From positions 182,237-246,236 of the forward strand of contig JAKFWA010000084.1 of NCBI GenBank assembly GCA_021732995.1: a stretch of DNA of 64,000 bases, written 5' to 3'. The notes under the pieces are model-generated. The model was not told the origin of the DNA. It saw only the letters and a program-made list of their open reading frames with translations, and searched no databases. A program made the translations under genes and the position numbers. Origin of the DNA: Planctomycetaceae bacterium (GTDB taxonomy: Bacteria; Planctomycetota; Planctomycetia; Planctomycetales; Planctomycetaceae). Shown piece after piece: positions 30,501 through 40,884 of this stretch (positions are counted from its first letter, which is position 1; each line of letters opens with the position of its first letter).

Positions 30501-33500
30501 TGGCCGTGCCCGTGGTACTACCAGCAAGGATCACAATTTGTGTTCCTGAGCGAACATAGTCGCTGACGTTAGTGGCCGTCCCGCTATAGGCGAGATCAAC
30601 AATCACGTTCTGAGCAGAGATGGCCGACAGCGTCGCTGTGATGGTCGTTGTTCCCGCCGCTTCCGCGATGGTTGTGGGAGCGATCGCCAATGTGACGGTC
30701 GGTGAGGCATCGTCATCAGTAATGGTGACGGTGTCTTGTTGAACTCCTGACTCAGTCGCGTTGGTGACGTTGCTGATGTCGACGATGACCGACTCGTTGG
30801 TCTCGTCAAGCGTGTCTTGCACTGCCGTCAGCGTCAGAGTGCCGCTAGTGCTGCCCGCCAGAATGATGATCTGAGTGCCGCTGCGGACGTAGTCACTGAC
30901 GTTCGTCGCCGTGCCGCTATAGGCCAGATCGACAATGACATTCTGACCGGAGATGGTAGACAGGGTCGCGGTGATGGTGGCCGTACCCCCGGCTTCCACA
31001 ATGCTTCCTGGAGCAATCGCCAGCGAAACGGTAGGCGTAGCGTCATCATCAGTGATGGTGACGGTGTCTTGCTGCGTGCCGAGTTCCGTGCCGTTGGTGA
31101 CCCCCACGATGTCGACAATGACTGTCTCGTTAACTTCGTCGATGGTGTCTTGCACCGCGGTAATCGTGGCCGTGCCGGTCGTACTGCCAGCCAGGATTAC
31201 GATCTGAGTTCCCGAACGCACGTAGTCGCTGACGTTCGTCGCCGTGCCGGTGTAGGCCAGGTCGACAGTGACGTTCTGAGCCGAGATCGCAGACAAGGTG
31301 GCGGTCACCGTCGTTGTGCCAGCGGCTTCCGCGATGGTCGTCGGAGCAATCGCCAGTGTCACAGTCGGAGCGAGATCATCGTCTGTGATGGTGACGGTAT
31401 CTTGTTGTGTTCCCAGTTCGGTGCCATTCGTCACCGCAATGATGTCGACAATGACCGTCTCATTGGTTTCGTCGAGTGTGTCTTGCACGGCGGTGATCGT
31501 AGCAGTACCTGTTGTGCTGCCAGCCAGGATCACAATTTGTGTTCCCGAGCGAACATAGTCGCTGACATTCGTCGCCGTACCATTATAGGCCAGATCAACA
31601 GTCACGTTCTGAGCAGAGATGGCTGACAGAGTGGCCGTGACAGTGGTGGTACCGGCAGCTTCTGCGATGGTCGTCGGAGCGATCGCCAGTGTGACAGTGG
31701 GAGCGGTATCGTCATCGGTAATGGTGACGGTATCTCGCTGCGTCCCGAGTTCAGTGCCGTTCGTGACCGCGCTAATGTCAACAATCACGGTCTCGTCAGT
31801 CTCGTCGAGAGCATCTTGCACTGCAGTGATCGTGGCCGTACCGCTGGTACTACCGGCCAGAATGATGATCTGTGTGCCCGAGCGAACGTAGTCGCTGACG
31901 TTGGTGGCCGTACCACTATAAGTCAGGTCCACAATCACGTTTTGCGCAGAGACAGCGGACAATGTGGCGGTGACAGTTGCTGTCCCGGCAGCTTCGGCGA
32001 TGCTCGAAGGAGCAATCGCCAACGAAACGGTCGGTGCAGTATCATCATCAGTGATGGTGACCGTATCCTGCTGCGTGCCGAGTTCTGTGCCGTTGGTCAC
32101 TCCGCTGATGTCAACGATGATTGTTTCGTTGGTTTCGTCCAGGGTGTCCTGCACGGCAGTCACTGTGGCAGTGCCGGTCAGGCTACCTGCGGGAATCAGG
32201 ATCTGGGTAGCCGAACGGGCATAGTCGAAGGGATTGTTAGCGGTGCCGGTGTAGGCGAGATCCACAATGACGGGTTGACTGGAAACGGCCGACAACGTTG
32301 CCGTTATCGTGGCGGTACCTGCCGCTTCGGCAATGGTCGTCGGCACAATGGCCAAGCTGACGGTTGGTGCCGTATCGTCATCCGTGATCGTCACGGTGAT
32401 CTGCTGAGTGTCGAATTCCGTCCCGTTCGTCACGCCGACGATATCAACGACGATCGTTTCATCGACTTCATCGAGCACATCTTGTACGGCCGTCACAGTC
32501 GCGGTGCCCGTAAGACTTCCCGCGAGAATCACAATCTGGGTGCCGGAACGAACATAGTCACTGACGTTGGTCGCTGTGCCGGTGTAGGCCAAATCCACAA
32601 CAACATTCTGAAGTTGGATATCTTGCAACGTGGCTGTAATCGTTGCAGTCCCTGCGGCCTCGTCGATGGTATCTGGAGAAACACTGAGCGTGACGAGATT
32701 CGAGACCGCCTCAAACCCTGTCGCGTAGACGTCGAGTGGTGCAGTATCGTTCGACTGCAACGTCGTCGAATAGGTCATGTCGTCGTAGAAGAAACCCTGG
32801 GCTCCGGCATCAGCGAACGAAGGATCAATTGCAGATGCTGCCGCTCCTGACCGAAAAAACAGCCGATTCGATTGGACATAAGGGTCGCCGTTTCCGTCCC
32901 GGAACCCTTCAAATGTGCCAAACTGAGGCGTATTGAAGTTCGGGCTGCTTGCGTTCGGATTGTTCAGTGGAACGCCATCGAGCATCACCTCGAATGTGTC
33001 GTTGGCCGCACCATCCACAAACTTCGCGACGATGTCGATGCGATGCCACGTATCTCGAGACAGATTGGTCGCCACGATCTGCGTCGGGAAAAAGCCGCCA
33101 GTGGCTCCGTCCGGCTCTGACATGCGGAGGTTCAGGCCACCATTTGCGTCAGTATCATTTGTCATCGCTAGAAAGGTATTGCGATCGTCTCCCGCTACCG
33201 ACCCCAGGTCCACCTCAATGTTAGAACCATCGGCGATGGTATTCTGCGACTTGAAGTAGAAGGATGCGTTAAATTGGTCGGCTGGGGCTCCAGAACTGGG
33301 TTGTCCAGCAGCAGCGATGAGCCCGGGGCCGAAAGGCCACCCAGCAAAGCCGCCATTGAATCCTTGATTGGAAATATGGAATGACCCAACGCCACTGTGC
33401 GCGTCTGAGCCCGTTTGATCGACAGCCTGGTCCACCGCAGGGTTAATCGTGGTGTTTCCACCCGACCAGCCATCCTGCCCGTCAATGGAGCCAGAAACAA

Positions 33501-33657
33501 ATCCCGATAACAGAGCTCGGTCTTCGAGCTTTTCTGAAGAAACACTGAACTCCACTTGCTGCCAAGCGGCTCGCAATCGACGGTTCGGTGCCCGATTCTG
33601 GAGCGGGCGAGAGATCATGCGGCGGGTCAGACGTTGCAGCCAGTTGGCAATTTTCAT
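27535..33657 (-). CDS. Giant Calx-beta / RTX calcium-binding surface protein
   Basis: 2040 residues from ATG 33657 (AGGA six nt upstream); codons further upstream are basic and unlike a start. Residues ~1-55 carry the planctomycete export motif [10 protein letters not shown]. Residues ~60-320 are a concanavalin/LamG-like beta domain ([46 protein letters not shown]). Residues ~330-1660 are twelve near-identical Calx-beta units of 111 residues (core: [16 protein letters not shown] ... [22 protein letters not shown] ... VTITDDD) plus a thirteenth canonical one. Residues ~1790-1960 contain RTX nonapeptides ([24 protein letters not shown]) that bind calcium. It ends DHYKDEIVN. Such proteins are exported adhesin-like or matrix proteins. 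Two copies of the structured leader element lie 5' of it in sense orientation. Confidence 0.9.
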   Translation of the reverse strand: MKIANWLQRLTRRMISRPLQNRAPNRRLRAAWQQVEFSVSSEKLEDRALLSGFVSGSIDGQDGWSGGNTTINPAVDQAVDQTGSDAHSGVGSFHISNQGFNGGFAGWPFGPGLIAAAGQPSSGAPADQFNASFYFKSQNTIADGSNIEVDLGSVAGDDRNTFLAMTNDTDANGGLNLRMSEPDGATGGFFPTQIVATNLSRDTWHRIDIVAKFVDGAANDTFEVMLDGVPLNNPNASSPNFNTPQFGTFEGFRDGNGDPYVQSNRLFFRSGAAASAIDPSFADAGAQGFFYDDMTYSTTLQSNDTAPLDVYATGFEAVSNLVTLSVSPDTIDEAAGTATITATLQDIQLQNVVVDLAYTGTATNVSDYVRSGTQIVILAGSLTGTATVTAVQDVLDEVDETIVVDIVGVTNGTEFDTQQITVTITDDDTAPTVSLAIVPTTIAEAAGTATITATLSAVSSQPVIVDLAYTGTANNPFDYARSATQILIPAGSLTGTATVTAVQDTLDETNETIIVDISGVTNGTELGTQQDTVTITDDDTAPTVSLAIAPSSIAEAAGTATVTATLSAVSAQNVIVDLTYSGTATNVSDYVRSGTQIIILAGSTSGTATITAVQDALDETDETVIVDISAVTNGTELGTQRDTVTITDDDTAPTVTLAIAPTTIAEAAGTTTVTATLSAISAQNVTVDLAYNGTATNVSDYVRSGTQIVILAGSTTGTATITAVQDTLDETNETVIVDIIAVTNGTELGTQQDTVTITDDDLAPTVTLAIAPTTIAEAAGTTTVTATLSAISAQNVTVDLAYTGTATNVSDYVRSGTQIVILAGSTTGTATITAVQDTIDEVNETVIVDIVGVTNGTELGTQQDTVTITDDDATPTVSLAIAPGSIVEAGGTATITATLSTISGQNVIVDLAYSGTATNVSDYVRSGTQIIILAGSTSGTLTLTAVQDTLDETNESVIVDISNVTNATESGVQQDTVTITDDDASPTVTLAIAPTTIAEAAGTTTITATLSAISAQNVIVDLAYSGTATNVSDYVRSGTQIVILAGSTTGTATITAVQDTLAEANETVIVDISAVTNGTELGTQQDTVSIVDDDAAGPTVTLAIAPTTIAEAAGTTTVTATLSKISAQNVIVDLAYNGTATNVSDYVRSGTQIVILAGSTTGTATITAVQDARDEANETVIVDIINVTNGTELGTQQDTVTITDDDATPTVTLAIAPTTISEAGGTTTVTATLSAISGQNVIVDLAYSGTATNVSDYVRSSTQILIPAGSTTGTATITTVQDMMDEVNETVVVDIVGVTNAAESGIQQDTVTIVDDDSGPTVTLSIVPTTIAEAAGTTSITATLSSVSAQNVVVDLAYTGTATNVSDYVRSGMQIVILAGSTSGTATLTAVQDTLDETNETVVVDISSVTNGTEFGTQRDTITITDDDATPTVTLSIVPPSIAEAAGSATIIAKLSAVSGQNVIVDLAYNGTATNANDYVRSGTQIVILAGSTTGTATLTALQDTTDEPDETVIVDIINVVNGTESGTQQDTVTITDDDASPTVTLSIVPTAITEAAGTATVTATLSNISNQNVIVDLAYTGTATNVVDYTRSGTQIVIPAGSLTGTATLTAVQDVVVDPNETIIVDITGVTNATELGTQRDTVVITDDDSPPPPLPTLSINDISVAEGNIGTTNAVFTVTLSAVSAQPVTVVVSSSNGSATTPSDYVALPPTTLTFAPGETQKIVTVAVNGDTVGESNETFFINLATAVNATIADNQGVGTVLNDDGFTGASGFVGLVNDPENPGQKVLVVNGTIANDTIFIESRLYGQQILVKLNYVVVGIFDHGQVSRIVANGLAGNDLIHIDPALGKPTELRGSEGNDTLYSGSGNDELYGGDGNDYLFGRDGLDRLYGEAGNDQLFGEAGHDILLGGTGNDSLFGGSDRDILIAGTGNDYLFGEGGEDILIDGTTSHDNNPTALAAILAEWTSGNSHETRVSNIRQGLGQSDGFTLNAGTLPAASTVQDDGLRDEVYGGGDRDWLFNFGTANNKLRDHYKDEIVN
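28700..32690 (-). repeat. Tandem 333-bp Calx-beta repeats (12 units)
   Basis: Twelve direct repeats of about 333 bp encode 111-residue Calx-beta domains that differ at few positions; several neighbours (units 4, 5, 7 and 8 counted from the N-terminus) share long identical protein stretches. Near-identity indicates recent expansion or gene conversion. Shadow frames on the opposite strand arise from the repeat and are not genes. Confidence 0.9.
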
Positions 33658-34024
33658 AGCAGTTCCTATCAAGCAATTAGCGGGTGCGTTAACTAATAAA
33701 TAGCCAGCGCGTGAGCGTCGGTTTGACGCGAAACGTCTTCGCTGCATTCGGCGGCGAACGACGAGAATGGCTGCGCCAAGAAAGATTGGCGCAATAGAGC
33801 GGCGTCATGCCGCCAGGCAGCACGGATGGCTGATATGCAATTCAGCCGTGGACGGATACGATCAAATAGAGAATGCTTTCGGCAGTACTTATTTACAGAG
33901 CGTTTCAGCGCGAACAACACTCCTCCGTGTTAAAAACTCACTGAAGGGGCAGCGGGAAAGACCATGATTCGCCCGAAAAGAGCAGAATCCAAAGCCGTCA
34001 TGCTTCGTGATCTGGAGCACAGAC

Positions 34025-34130
34025 GAAAAAAGCCGACGTAGTAGATCCCTGAAGGACTCCACCACGTCGGCTTACTTAGTATTGCGCCCGCCAACCTGAG
34101 GCCGGCATGCGCTCTAATCAGTCATCCGAA
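34025..34130 (-). promoter_or_regulatory. Structured leader element, copy E
   Basis: Read on the minus strand it starts TTCGGATGACT, has AGCGCA ... GGGCGCA flanking a small G/C hairpin, then AGTAAGCCGACG and the terminator hairpin (GCCGACGTGG with complement CTACTACGTCGGC) followed by six U. It is the second of a tandem pair, 368 nt ahead of the Calx-beta gene start, in sense orientation. Confidence 0.75.
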
Positions 34131-34140
34131 TACACACCAA

Positions 34141-34250
34141 AAACAAAAAAACCGACGTTGCGAATACCCTGAAGGATTTCACAACGTCGGCTTACTCACT
34201 ATCGCACCGTCCGGAACTAGCCGAACTGTGCTCTATTTAGTCGTCCGAAG
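34141..34250 (-). promoter_or_regulatory. Structured leader element, copy F
   Basis: First of the tandem pair on the minus strand: TTCGGACGACT, AAATAGAGCACA, hairpin with CGG/CCG, AGTAAGCCGACG, terminator stem CCGACGTTG/CAACGTCGG and a U-rich tail. Only 10 bases separate it from copy E. Confidence 0.75.
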
Positions 34251-34907
34251 TTTGTCGATCTTGGCAGCGACTGCGAACCATCACTGCCGCGATCAGTACG
34301 GGGCGTTTTAGCTCGACTGTCGAGAAATACAATTCGCTTTAGTTCTTTCTTGTGGAAATCTTCAAAGTACTGCATGCCATCGTAGAAACCGCACGTAAGT
34401 GCATAGCGTTGCTGTATTGAGAGCGTGCGTTAACGGAGACAATCTGATCTCTCGATACGACGATATCTCTGTTGCGAGAAATGGAATCTGAAACGGCCCC
34501 GCTTCCTTTGGGACCACCGGGCGCCATTTCAGATGTTCCTGACCGAGTTAGGGAGCGGGGGTTGTGACTGACTTGCCGGGGAGTGCGGTTGACGACCGAG
34601 TGGCACTCGCAGCGAGATCCTTCCATCGGCACTATCGAGTGGAACTTGGTTGACCGGATCGTGCCGATGAACCCGGCGTCACCGCAGACCGGTGCGAACC
34701 GCACGGAACGGCCGTTGATCACGACTTCGAGGTAGTACCGGAAGGCCCTGCCACTGGTCGCCGAGGCAACCGCCGGACGACAGAACGCCGTCGAGTAGCG
34801 TCGCAGGATGATCGCCAGCCGCGTTCCGTCCTGGTGCTACGCCGTCACGATCCTCGGATGATGTGGAATTTGCCCACAACACGTGAGCAAGGCCATCGCG
34901 GTGTATC

Positions 34908-35795
34908 TCAGCGCGGCCTGTGTTTTGCCTCTCCCGTAGCGAAGCTGGGCGATTGGACCAGGGAAAAGACAATTACTTCTTCGCCGGTCAAGGTGCTGAT
35001 GTCGTGATACATACTCAACACTTTGACGCCAGTGACTTCGTGGACGAGAGATTCCAACATCGGACGTGCCAACTCGATGAGCTGCTTGCGCGTGTGTTTG
35101 ATCAAATCACGACCTTTATCCGGGGTCAATGACTTGGCGAGTTGTCGTTCGGCGCGGGTCAGAACACCCTGCAGGCGGACAATCAGCAGGTCATTGATGA
35201 GGTGCGTGCGAATTAATTCTGAACAACATGCCATGTATTCTTCTTGAAAGTGGGCGATCCCTTCAGTGATCGCAGCCTCACTTTCGGCCTGGGTCAGACT
35301 TTTTGAAGCGCGTTCGTTGCGGATTCGCCGAGCTTCGCCCATTGGCAATCGATGCTCGGTACCCAGACTTGCGCCCACTTTGGCCCGCTTTGATGGCGGT
35401 CTCGCAGATGCGACCGCAGGCACGACACTGGCCAGGACAGCCTTGATGTCGGCCAATGCCACCGGCTTCTCGAAGACCGTGTCGCAACCGGATTCCCGGG
35501 CGAAGGCTTTATGCTCCTCTCCCTTCAAACCCGTAATCGCCACGATTGTCGTGTCGGCAAGGCTGGCAATCTCCCTGACGCGTTTGGCAAGATCGAAACC
35601 GTACATGCCCGGCATGAGCAAATCGACCAGCATCAGATCGGGCCGAAACACGTTTGCCACATCGAGCGCCTGCGTTCCACCGTAGGTCACGTGCACCTGG
35701 TTGCCGAGCTCTTCCACGAGCAAACCCAGGGCATCGGCTCCATCGCGGTTGTCATCGACGATCAGAACCCGCAGAGATTTCCCGGTCATGGGCAT
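34908..35795 (-). CDS. Response-regulator receiver fused to MpsC (DUF2294) domain
   Basis: Start ATG 35795 with GGAGG six nt upstream; 295 residues. Residues ~1-125 are a CheY-type receiver: LRVLIVDDNRDGADALG (acidic pair), LMLVDLLMPGM (phosphoacceptor Asp), VAITGLKG, and FEKPVAL (Lys). A basic linker follows. Residues ~175-285 are a complete DUF2294/MpsC domain: AITEGIAHFQEEYMACCSEL, LLIVRLQGVLTRAERQLAKS, DLIKHTRKQLIELARPMLES, VLSMYHDISTLTGEEVIVFSL. I know this domain mainly as a stand-alone protein (see 63207-63587), so coupling to a receiver is unusual. The gene lies 87 bases behind the CheB/CheR/kinase fusion on the same strand and is its likely phosphotransfer partner. Confidence 0.88.
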   Translation of the reverse strand: MPMTGKSLRVLIVDDNRDGADALGLLVEELGNQVHVTYGGTQALDVANVFRPDLMLVDLLMPGMYGFDLAKRVREIASLADTTIVAITGLKGEEHKAFARESGCDTVFEKPVALADIKAVLASVVPAVASARPPSKRAKVGASLGTEHRLPMGEARRIRNERASKSLTQAESEAAITEGIAHFQEEYMACCSELIRTHLINDLLIVRLQGVLTRAERQLAKSLTPDKGRDLIKHTRKQLIELARPMLESLVHEVTGVKVLSMYHDISTLTGEEVIVFSLVQSPSFATGEAKHRPR

Positions 35796-35882
35796 CTTGT
35801 GCCTCCCTTTCAGGCGTCCACGCTTCAATGAGCCCTCACCCTGAGTCGACTTGCAAGGTGAAAGGAAAATTCACTCCCAGTG

Positions 35883-38800
35883 TTACGTGGACTGTTCGGA
35901 TGCGGCCGCCAGAATTTGCTCCAGTTTTTCGAAGTTAGCGGGCTTCACCATGTGGTGAGTGAATCCTGCCTGCCGCGAAGTCTCGCGGTCTCCTTGTTGA
36001 CCATAGCCCGTCAGGGCGACCAGCACGATGTTTTGGAGCTCTGGTTGCTGCCGTATCCGTTTCGCGACCTCGTACCCGCTCAAACCTGGCAGGCCGATGT
36101 CGAGGAACGCCACGTCGGGCTTGTAAGAGAGAGCCGCTTCCACTCCCGCCGGCCCATCATGAGCCGCCTTCACATCGTGTCCCAACGCTTTCAGGAGGAT
36201 CGAAAAGCTCAACACCGTATCCGCGTTGTCATCCACCACGAGGACTCTCAAAGGGCGAGTTTTGGGTTGGCTGGTTGCAGTGCTCTGTAACACGGGCTGC
36301 GCCGCGTTGATCGGCGTCACCGGCAGACGGACAATAAACTCGCTTCCTTGTCCCAGACTGCTGTGGGCCTCGACCTTTCCCCCGTGGAGTTCAGTGAGTC
36401 GCCGTACCAAAGCCAGGCCAATCCCTAATCCCCCTTGAGAGCGGTCGAGGGAGCGATCCGCTTGTGTGAACAGGTCGAAGATCTTCGGCAGGAGTTCCAT
36501 TGCGATGCCGACTCCGCTGTCACGAATCCGGATGATGACTTCCTGTCCCTCGTCCGACCCATCTGCGCCGGCCGCCAGTTCCACAGTCAGCCAGACATGG
36601 CCTCCATCCTCGGTGTACTTCGCGGCGTTGGTGAGGAGATTCACCAGGACCTGTTCGAGTCTCCCGGCATCGGCATTAAGCCAGATTGGATCAGGAGGCA
36701 GAGACACCGTGATCTCATACCGACGCTGCACAATGAGGGGGCGCACGGTTTCCACCGCCGCGGTCACGATGTCGCCGACGACGACTGGTTCCCGGCGAAG
36801 CTGAACCCGGCCCGTGGTAATGCGGGATACTTCGAGCAGGTCGTCCACCAGATGCTGCAACTGGCCCAATTGACGTTCAATGATACCGCGAGCTTGCTGC
36901 TGGACCCGATTCTCGTTCCCGCGCTGCATACCAAGTAATTGCAGTGCGTTGGCAATGGGAGCGAGCGGGCTGCGCAGCTCATGACTGAGCATTGCCAGAA
37001 ATTCATCTTTGCGGCGGTGCAGGTCGGACAATTCGGACGCCTGTCCTCGCAACAGCCGTTCCAGCAAGCTCCGCTCGGAAATGTCGCGAACATTGCACTG
37101 GATGAGTCGCTGACCCCCTTCTTCGTAGGCGTTCGCAACCATCTCGACGGGGAGCTGCTTGCCCGCGCGGTCTTCGAGTGGCAGGGTCTCGTAACGAACC
37201 GAGTCATGGTCGGCCAATTGCTGCATCGCGGCCCGGCTGGCTTCTTTGTCTCGTAGAAAGCCGATCTCCCAGAGTTCCTTTCCCAGAAAGTGCTCGCCGG
37301 GATAATCGAGCAGCGTGGCCAGGAACGGATTGACGTGCGTGATTCTTTGGCTCGCACCATCGAGGATCAGGATACCGTCCTTCGATGTCTCAAACAGTCG
37401 CCGATAACGGATCTCGGAAATCTGGAGAGCTGCCTCCGTCTGCTTGCGGTCCATGATGTCGATGAACGAAGTCACCGAGCCGATGATCTCGTTTTCGGCA
37501 TTCTTAAGGGCCGCGATGTTGACCAGCACTGGCAGACGCGAACCATCAGGTCGCTCGATAATGATTTCCAGGTTGTGCACAGGTTCGCCGGTTTGCAGCA
37601 CGTCCAATATGGGACTTTGCTCGTGCGGAACGAGTGTGCCATCCGCAGACCAAAGTCTCAGTGCGCCAGAATGACGCTCAACCCCGCACACCGGCTCGCG
37701 CCCCCACAACTCTGCCGCGTGGCGGTTGTATTTCTGAATCACTGCGTGGGAATCGCAGACAAAGACCGCCATCGGCGCTGACTCGAACAGGGCACGGTAG
37801 CGGGAATCCGACTCGCGCAACTTGGCGTGGGCGATCTTCATCATGTTGATGTCGACCAGCATCAAGACCACTCCGTCGATCTTGTTCTCCAAAGTCTTGT
37901 AGGGGCGAAGCCGCAGTGAATACCAGCGGCCTTGCTTGTCCTGAACGTCGACGTCTTGGGGGATGACTGTGCTCAAGACTTCGGTCAAGAGCGGTTCCAG
38001 ATCGGGAACGCCGTCCAGGTTGAGCTTGATGTCGGCGAGCGGTCGGCCGACGTCCGTGGGTATCAGGTTGAGCAGCTTTTCAGCGGGCGGCGTAAACCGT
38101 CGGACGCGGAGGTCCGGCCCGAGCATGACAACGGCCATTTGAACGCTGCCGATCAGATTGACCAGGTCGTTGTTGACTCGGTTCAACTCCGTGAGGCGGT
38201 TGTTCAGTTCGTCATTGACGGTCGCTAACTCTTCGTTACTCGACTGAATCTCTTCTTTCGAGGTCTCCAACTCTTCGTTGGTGCTTTGCAGTTCCTCGTT
38301 GGCCGACTGGACTTCCTCGCTCGCGGACTGCAATTCCTCGTTGGCGGCCTCCTGCTGCTCAATCACCGATTGCAGGTACTCCCGGGTAGCGGCCAGTTCC
38401 TGCAACAAACGGGCATTGTCGGCAGCGGCAGAGTCGCCGTCCTGCTCCGCGCGAGGAGTTACCGGCAACTCTCTGACGACATGCTGGTTCCCATCCTCGA
38501 ACAGAATCAGGAAGCCCCCCTCCTTGCCGTCGTGTCCCTTGATCGGGATCACCTCAATGGCCACCTCCTGATACCCGGCCCTGGTCTTAACCCTCAATCC
38601 CTCTTCCCGCACCAGCGACTGCTCCTTGCCAGCTCGCACCACCGCGCCACGCACGCCGACGAGCAGTCCCTCGCGGAGCATCTTCAGCAAGCTGAGGCTG
38701 GCTTTGCCGGGAGCCGGAGACAGGTAGGGGCTGGTATCGCCTCGGTATTGCAGGATTTCCAGTTCGGAAGAGACGAGCACGCCCGGTGGCGCAAATCTTG

Positions 38801-40415
38801 TCAACAGGACGCGATCCGCTTCCCTGGGGAGGTCCCATGCGTCACTTGAGCGTCCGATGAGAGGGATAAACGGAGACCGCGACACCCCGTGGCTTTCCAG
38901 TACGAAGTGCGCGCTGTCAGAACTGGCTCCGGATTTCTTGATGTAGATTTTGTGCCTGGCGTCCTCCGCTTCGAACAGATTTCGATAGCTGCCAATCGTC
39001 TCCGAGCCCCCCAGCCAGAGGCACCCTGCCGGCTTGAGCGCATAGTGCAGGGTCGGCACGATTCGTTGTTGCAGCACCGGCTCCAGATAGATGAGCAGAT
39101 TGCGGCAACTGATCAGGTCAATGCGCGAGAACGGAGGATCGGCCAGGACGTTGTGCCGGGAGAAAATGCAGGCATCGCGGATCGATTTGCAGATGCGGTA
39201 GCCGCCATCCACTTCCGTAAAGAAACGCTGCAAGCGTTCCGGCGAGACATCCTGGTCGATCTCCTTGGGGTAGATCCCCGCCCGGGCTTTCTCGATCCCC
39301 GCGGGGTTGAGGTCCGTGGCGAAGAGTTGGAACGGCACGGAACTGCCCGCTGCTTCGGCGACTTCCGTGAACGCCATCGCCAGTGAATACGCCTCTTGTC
39401 CAGTCGAACAGCCAAGCGTCCAGAGTCGCACGGCGTCGTGGCGGGACCGGTCTTTGAGCAGACGAGGGAAGACGACGTCCTTCAGAGCTTCAAACGACTC
39501 CGGGTCGCGGAAAAAGTTGGTGACGTTGATCAGGATGTCCTGATAGAGGGCCTGCACCTCGGCGGGTGTTTGCCGCAAGTGCTGTACGTACTCGGACAGC
39601 CCGTCCATCTTGGAGAAGACCATGCGGCGAGTGACGCGGCGATACAGGGTGTTGAACTTGTAATGGGTGAAGTCAACGCCTGTGACGTCGTGCAGCACCT
39701 TGATGACTTGAATGAGGTTTGGCTTGTCACCCGTCTCCTCGGCCACAACTTCGGGCACCGTGTAAGGATGCTTGCCGATGCGGACAATCTCGCGCGCGAT
39801 TTCCAGGGGAGAGCGCACAAAATCCACGCACCCGGAGGCGATGGCGCTCCGCGGCATGCCTTCATGCAGCGCTGAGGCGTCCTGCGCAAAGGTGATGCCC
39901 CCCTCAGCTTTAATGGCTTCCAGACCAAGCGTGCCATCCGTGGCTGTACCAGACAGGACCACGCCGATAGCCAGGTGCCGCTGGTCTTCCGCCAGGGACC
40001 GAAAGAACTGATCGACCGGGCGGTGAATACCGTGACCGACACGCGGGATGAGATGCAGTTCCTCCCGAGCGATGATCATGTTCTGGCCGGGCGGGATCAC
40101 GTAGACCTGGTTCGGCTCGACCTTCGTCCCGTCGCGAACCTCGGTCACTGGCATCGTGGCCGCGCGAGCGAGTATCTCCGCCAAAGCACTGGCGTGGGTA
40201 GGCGCCAAATGCTGCACCAGCACAAACGCCATCCCGGTATCCGCTGGCAGCGCCTTGAGCAACTGCGTGAACGCATCCAGCCCCCCGGCTGACGCTCCAA
40301 CACCGACGATCGGGAACCCTGCACCCTCGTCTGAGTCCGTTTGTTCCTTAGTCTTATCGCGGGACTGGGCTGATGGCGGGAGTCCCTGGGAGTGTTCGGC
40401 AACCTGGTCGGTCAT
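35883..40415 (-). CDS. CheB-CheR-PAS-histidine kinase-receiver fusion
   Basis: 1510 residues, ATG 40415 with GGAG seven nt upstream. Order: CheB methylesterase (~35-215; GVGASAGGLDAF with Ser, QHLAPTHAS with His, LSGTATDGTLG with Asp); CheR methyltransferase (~235-495; HYKFNTLYRRVTRRM, LGCSTGQEAYSLAMAF SAM site, ISCRNLLIYL); a Gln/Glu-rich coiled coil (~665-745, repeats of EELQSxNEEL); three PAS segments (~750-1120; e.g. ALFESAPMAVFVCDSHAV); HisKA (SHELRSPLAP, phospho-His); HATPase (NAAKYTEDGG, DSGVGIA, GGLGIGLALV); and a C-terminal receiver (LRVLVVDDNADT, VAFLDIGLPG, HMVKPAN). This is the large CheB/CheR-type hybrid sensor kinase found in many bacteria, soluble, sensing an unknown signal through PAS. 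It carries a structured leader copy about 110 nt upstream. Confidence 0.95.
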   Translation of the reverse strand: MTDQVAEHSQGLPPSAQSRDKTKEQTDSDEGAGFPIVGVGASAGGLDAFTQLLKALPADTGMAFVLVQHLAPTHASALAEILARAATMPVTEVRDGTKVEPNQVYVIPPGQNMIIAREELHLIPRVGHGIHRPVDQFFRSLAEDQRHLAIGVVLSGTATDGTLGLEAIKAEGGITFAQDASALHEGMPRSAIASGCVDFVRSPLEIAREIVRIGKHPYTVPEVVAEETGDKPNLIQVIKVLHDVTGVDFTHYKFNTLYRRVTRRMVFSKMDGLSEYVQHLRQTPAEVQALYQDILINVTNFFRDPESFEALKDVVFPRLLKDRSRHDAVRLWTLGCSTGQEAYSLAMAFTEVAEAAGSSVPFQLFATDLNPAGIEKARAGIYPKEIDQDVSPERLQRFFTEVDGGYRICKSIRDACIFSRHNVLADPPFSRIDLISCRNLLIYLEPVLQQRIVPTLHYALKPAGCLWLGGSETIGSYRNLFEAEDARHKIYIKKSGASSDSAHFVLESHGVSRSPFIPLIGRSSDAWDLPREADRVLLTRFAPPGVLVSSELEILQYRGDTSPYLSPAPGKASLSLLKMLREGLLVGVRGAVVRAGKEQSLVREEGLRVKTRAGYQEVAIEVIPIKGHDGKEGGFLILFEDGNQHVVRELPVTPRAEQDGDSAAADNARLLQELAATREYLQSVIEQQEAANEELQSASEEVQSANEELQSTNEELETSKEEIQSSNEELATVNDELNNRLTELNRVNNDLVNLIGSVQMAVVMLGPDLRVRRFTPPAEKLLNLIPTDVGRPLADIKLNLDGVPDLEPLLTEVLSTVIPQDVDVQDKQGRWYSLRLRPYKTLENKIDGVVLMLVDINMMKIAHAKLRESDSRYRALFESAPMAVFVCDSHAVIQKYNRHAAELWGREPVCGVERHSGALRLWSADGTLVPHEQSPILDVLQTGEPVHNLEIIIERPDGSRLPVLVNIAALKNAENEIIGSVTSFIDIMDRKQTEAALQISEIRYRRLFETSKDGILILDGASQRITHVNPFLATLLDYPGEHFLGKELWEIGFLRDKEASRAAMQQLADHDSVRYETLPLEDRAGKQLPVEMVANAYEEGGQRLIQCNVRDISERSLLERLLRGQASELSDLHRRKDEFLAMLSHELRSPLAPIANALQLLGMQRGNENRVQQQARGIIERQLGQLQHLVDDLLEVSRITTGRVQLRREPVVVGDIVTAAVETVRPLIVQRRYEITVSLPPDPIWLNADAGRLEQVLVNLLTNAAKYTEDGGHVWLTVELAAGADGSDEGQEVIIRIRDSGVGIAMELLPKIFDLFTQADRSLDRSQGGLGIGLALVRRLTELHGGKVEAHSSLGQGSEFIVRLPVTPINAAQPVLQSTATSQPKTRPLRVLVVDDNADTVLSFSILLKALGHDVKAAHDGPAGVEAALSYKPDVAFLDIGLPGLSGYEVAKRIRQQPELQNIVLVALTGYGQQGDRETSRQAGFTHHMVKPANFEKLEQILAAASEQST

Positions 40416-40884
40416 AAATGCTCTCCACGGAAAGCAACCCTGCCAACCGCTTTTTAGTCACCACGGAGTCTGAGGTGACGACACCGTTTCGCCGGCAGCC
40501 ATGATCGCCCCAAACATTCAGGGCACAAAAAAAAGCCGACGTGGCTGAATTCGCTGAGGAATCCAACCACGTCGGCTTACTCTGTAACGAACCTGCTGGC
40601 ACAGCCAGCTTGCTCTTTATCTGGTCATCCGAAAAAGCGATCAGCACGCTTTCGAGGAAGTCGATCATACTCCACTTGCAGAAAATACTCAACAACGCCC
40701 ACTGACACGTCCTCGCAGGTCCTCAGGCTGTTTACTGGTTGGCGAACTCCCCGCCGCTGAGGAATTCATGAAACAAGAACCTCATGAAACCTTGATCTCC
40801 TCCCACACGGCAGGTTTCTGCTTTTTGGTGCTTCGACCTGCGGAACCGAAGGCCTCGATTCGCCAGGAACTAGCGCGATTGCAC
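40416..40884. other. Intergenic region with leader element
   Basis: Contains copy B of the structured leader (40527-40634) and the 5' UTR of the CheB/CheR fusion. From 40635 to 40884 I see nothing I can name; it is the 3' side of the giant gene that ends at 40885. Confidence 0.5.
40527..40634 (-). promoter_or_regulatory. Structured leader element, copy B
   Basis: Minus-strand order: TTCGGATGACC, AAAGAGCA, hairpin CTGGC-TGT-GCCAG, GTTACAGAGTAAGCCGACG, terminator stem GCCGACGTGG...CCACGTCGGC, then eight U. It ends 112 nt before the CheB/CheR/kinase start, in sense orientation, so it sits in that gene's 5' leader. Confidence 0.78.

Larger units (their letters stand above)
33658..34907. other. 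Intergenic region with tandem structured leaders
   Basis: About 1.25 kb between the Calx-beta gene and the RR-MpsC gene. It holds two copies of the structured leader (34025-34130, 34141-34250). From 34251 to 34907 I see open minus-strand frames without recognisable protein features and no other element. Confidence 0.5.

Noticed and set aside
28700..32690. Possible CRISPR array
   Set aside because: Repeat unit is 333 bp, fully coding and without unique spacers.
30817..32850. Long plus-strand open frames inside the Calx-beta gene
   Set aside because: They are antisense shadows of a 333-bp tandem repeat; the same artefact recurs with the repeat and has no start signals or protein features.
34339..34972. 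Two minus-strand frames between the RR-MpsC gene and leader copies
   Set aside because: Composition is not protein-like, no family match, no ribosome site.
40527..40634. Leader element as a c-di-GMP (GEMM) riboswitch
   Set aside because: The GEMM core (CACGCACAGGGCAAACC-like) and tetraloop-receptor pattern are absent.
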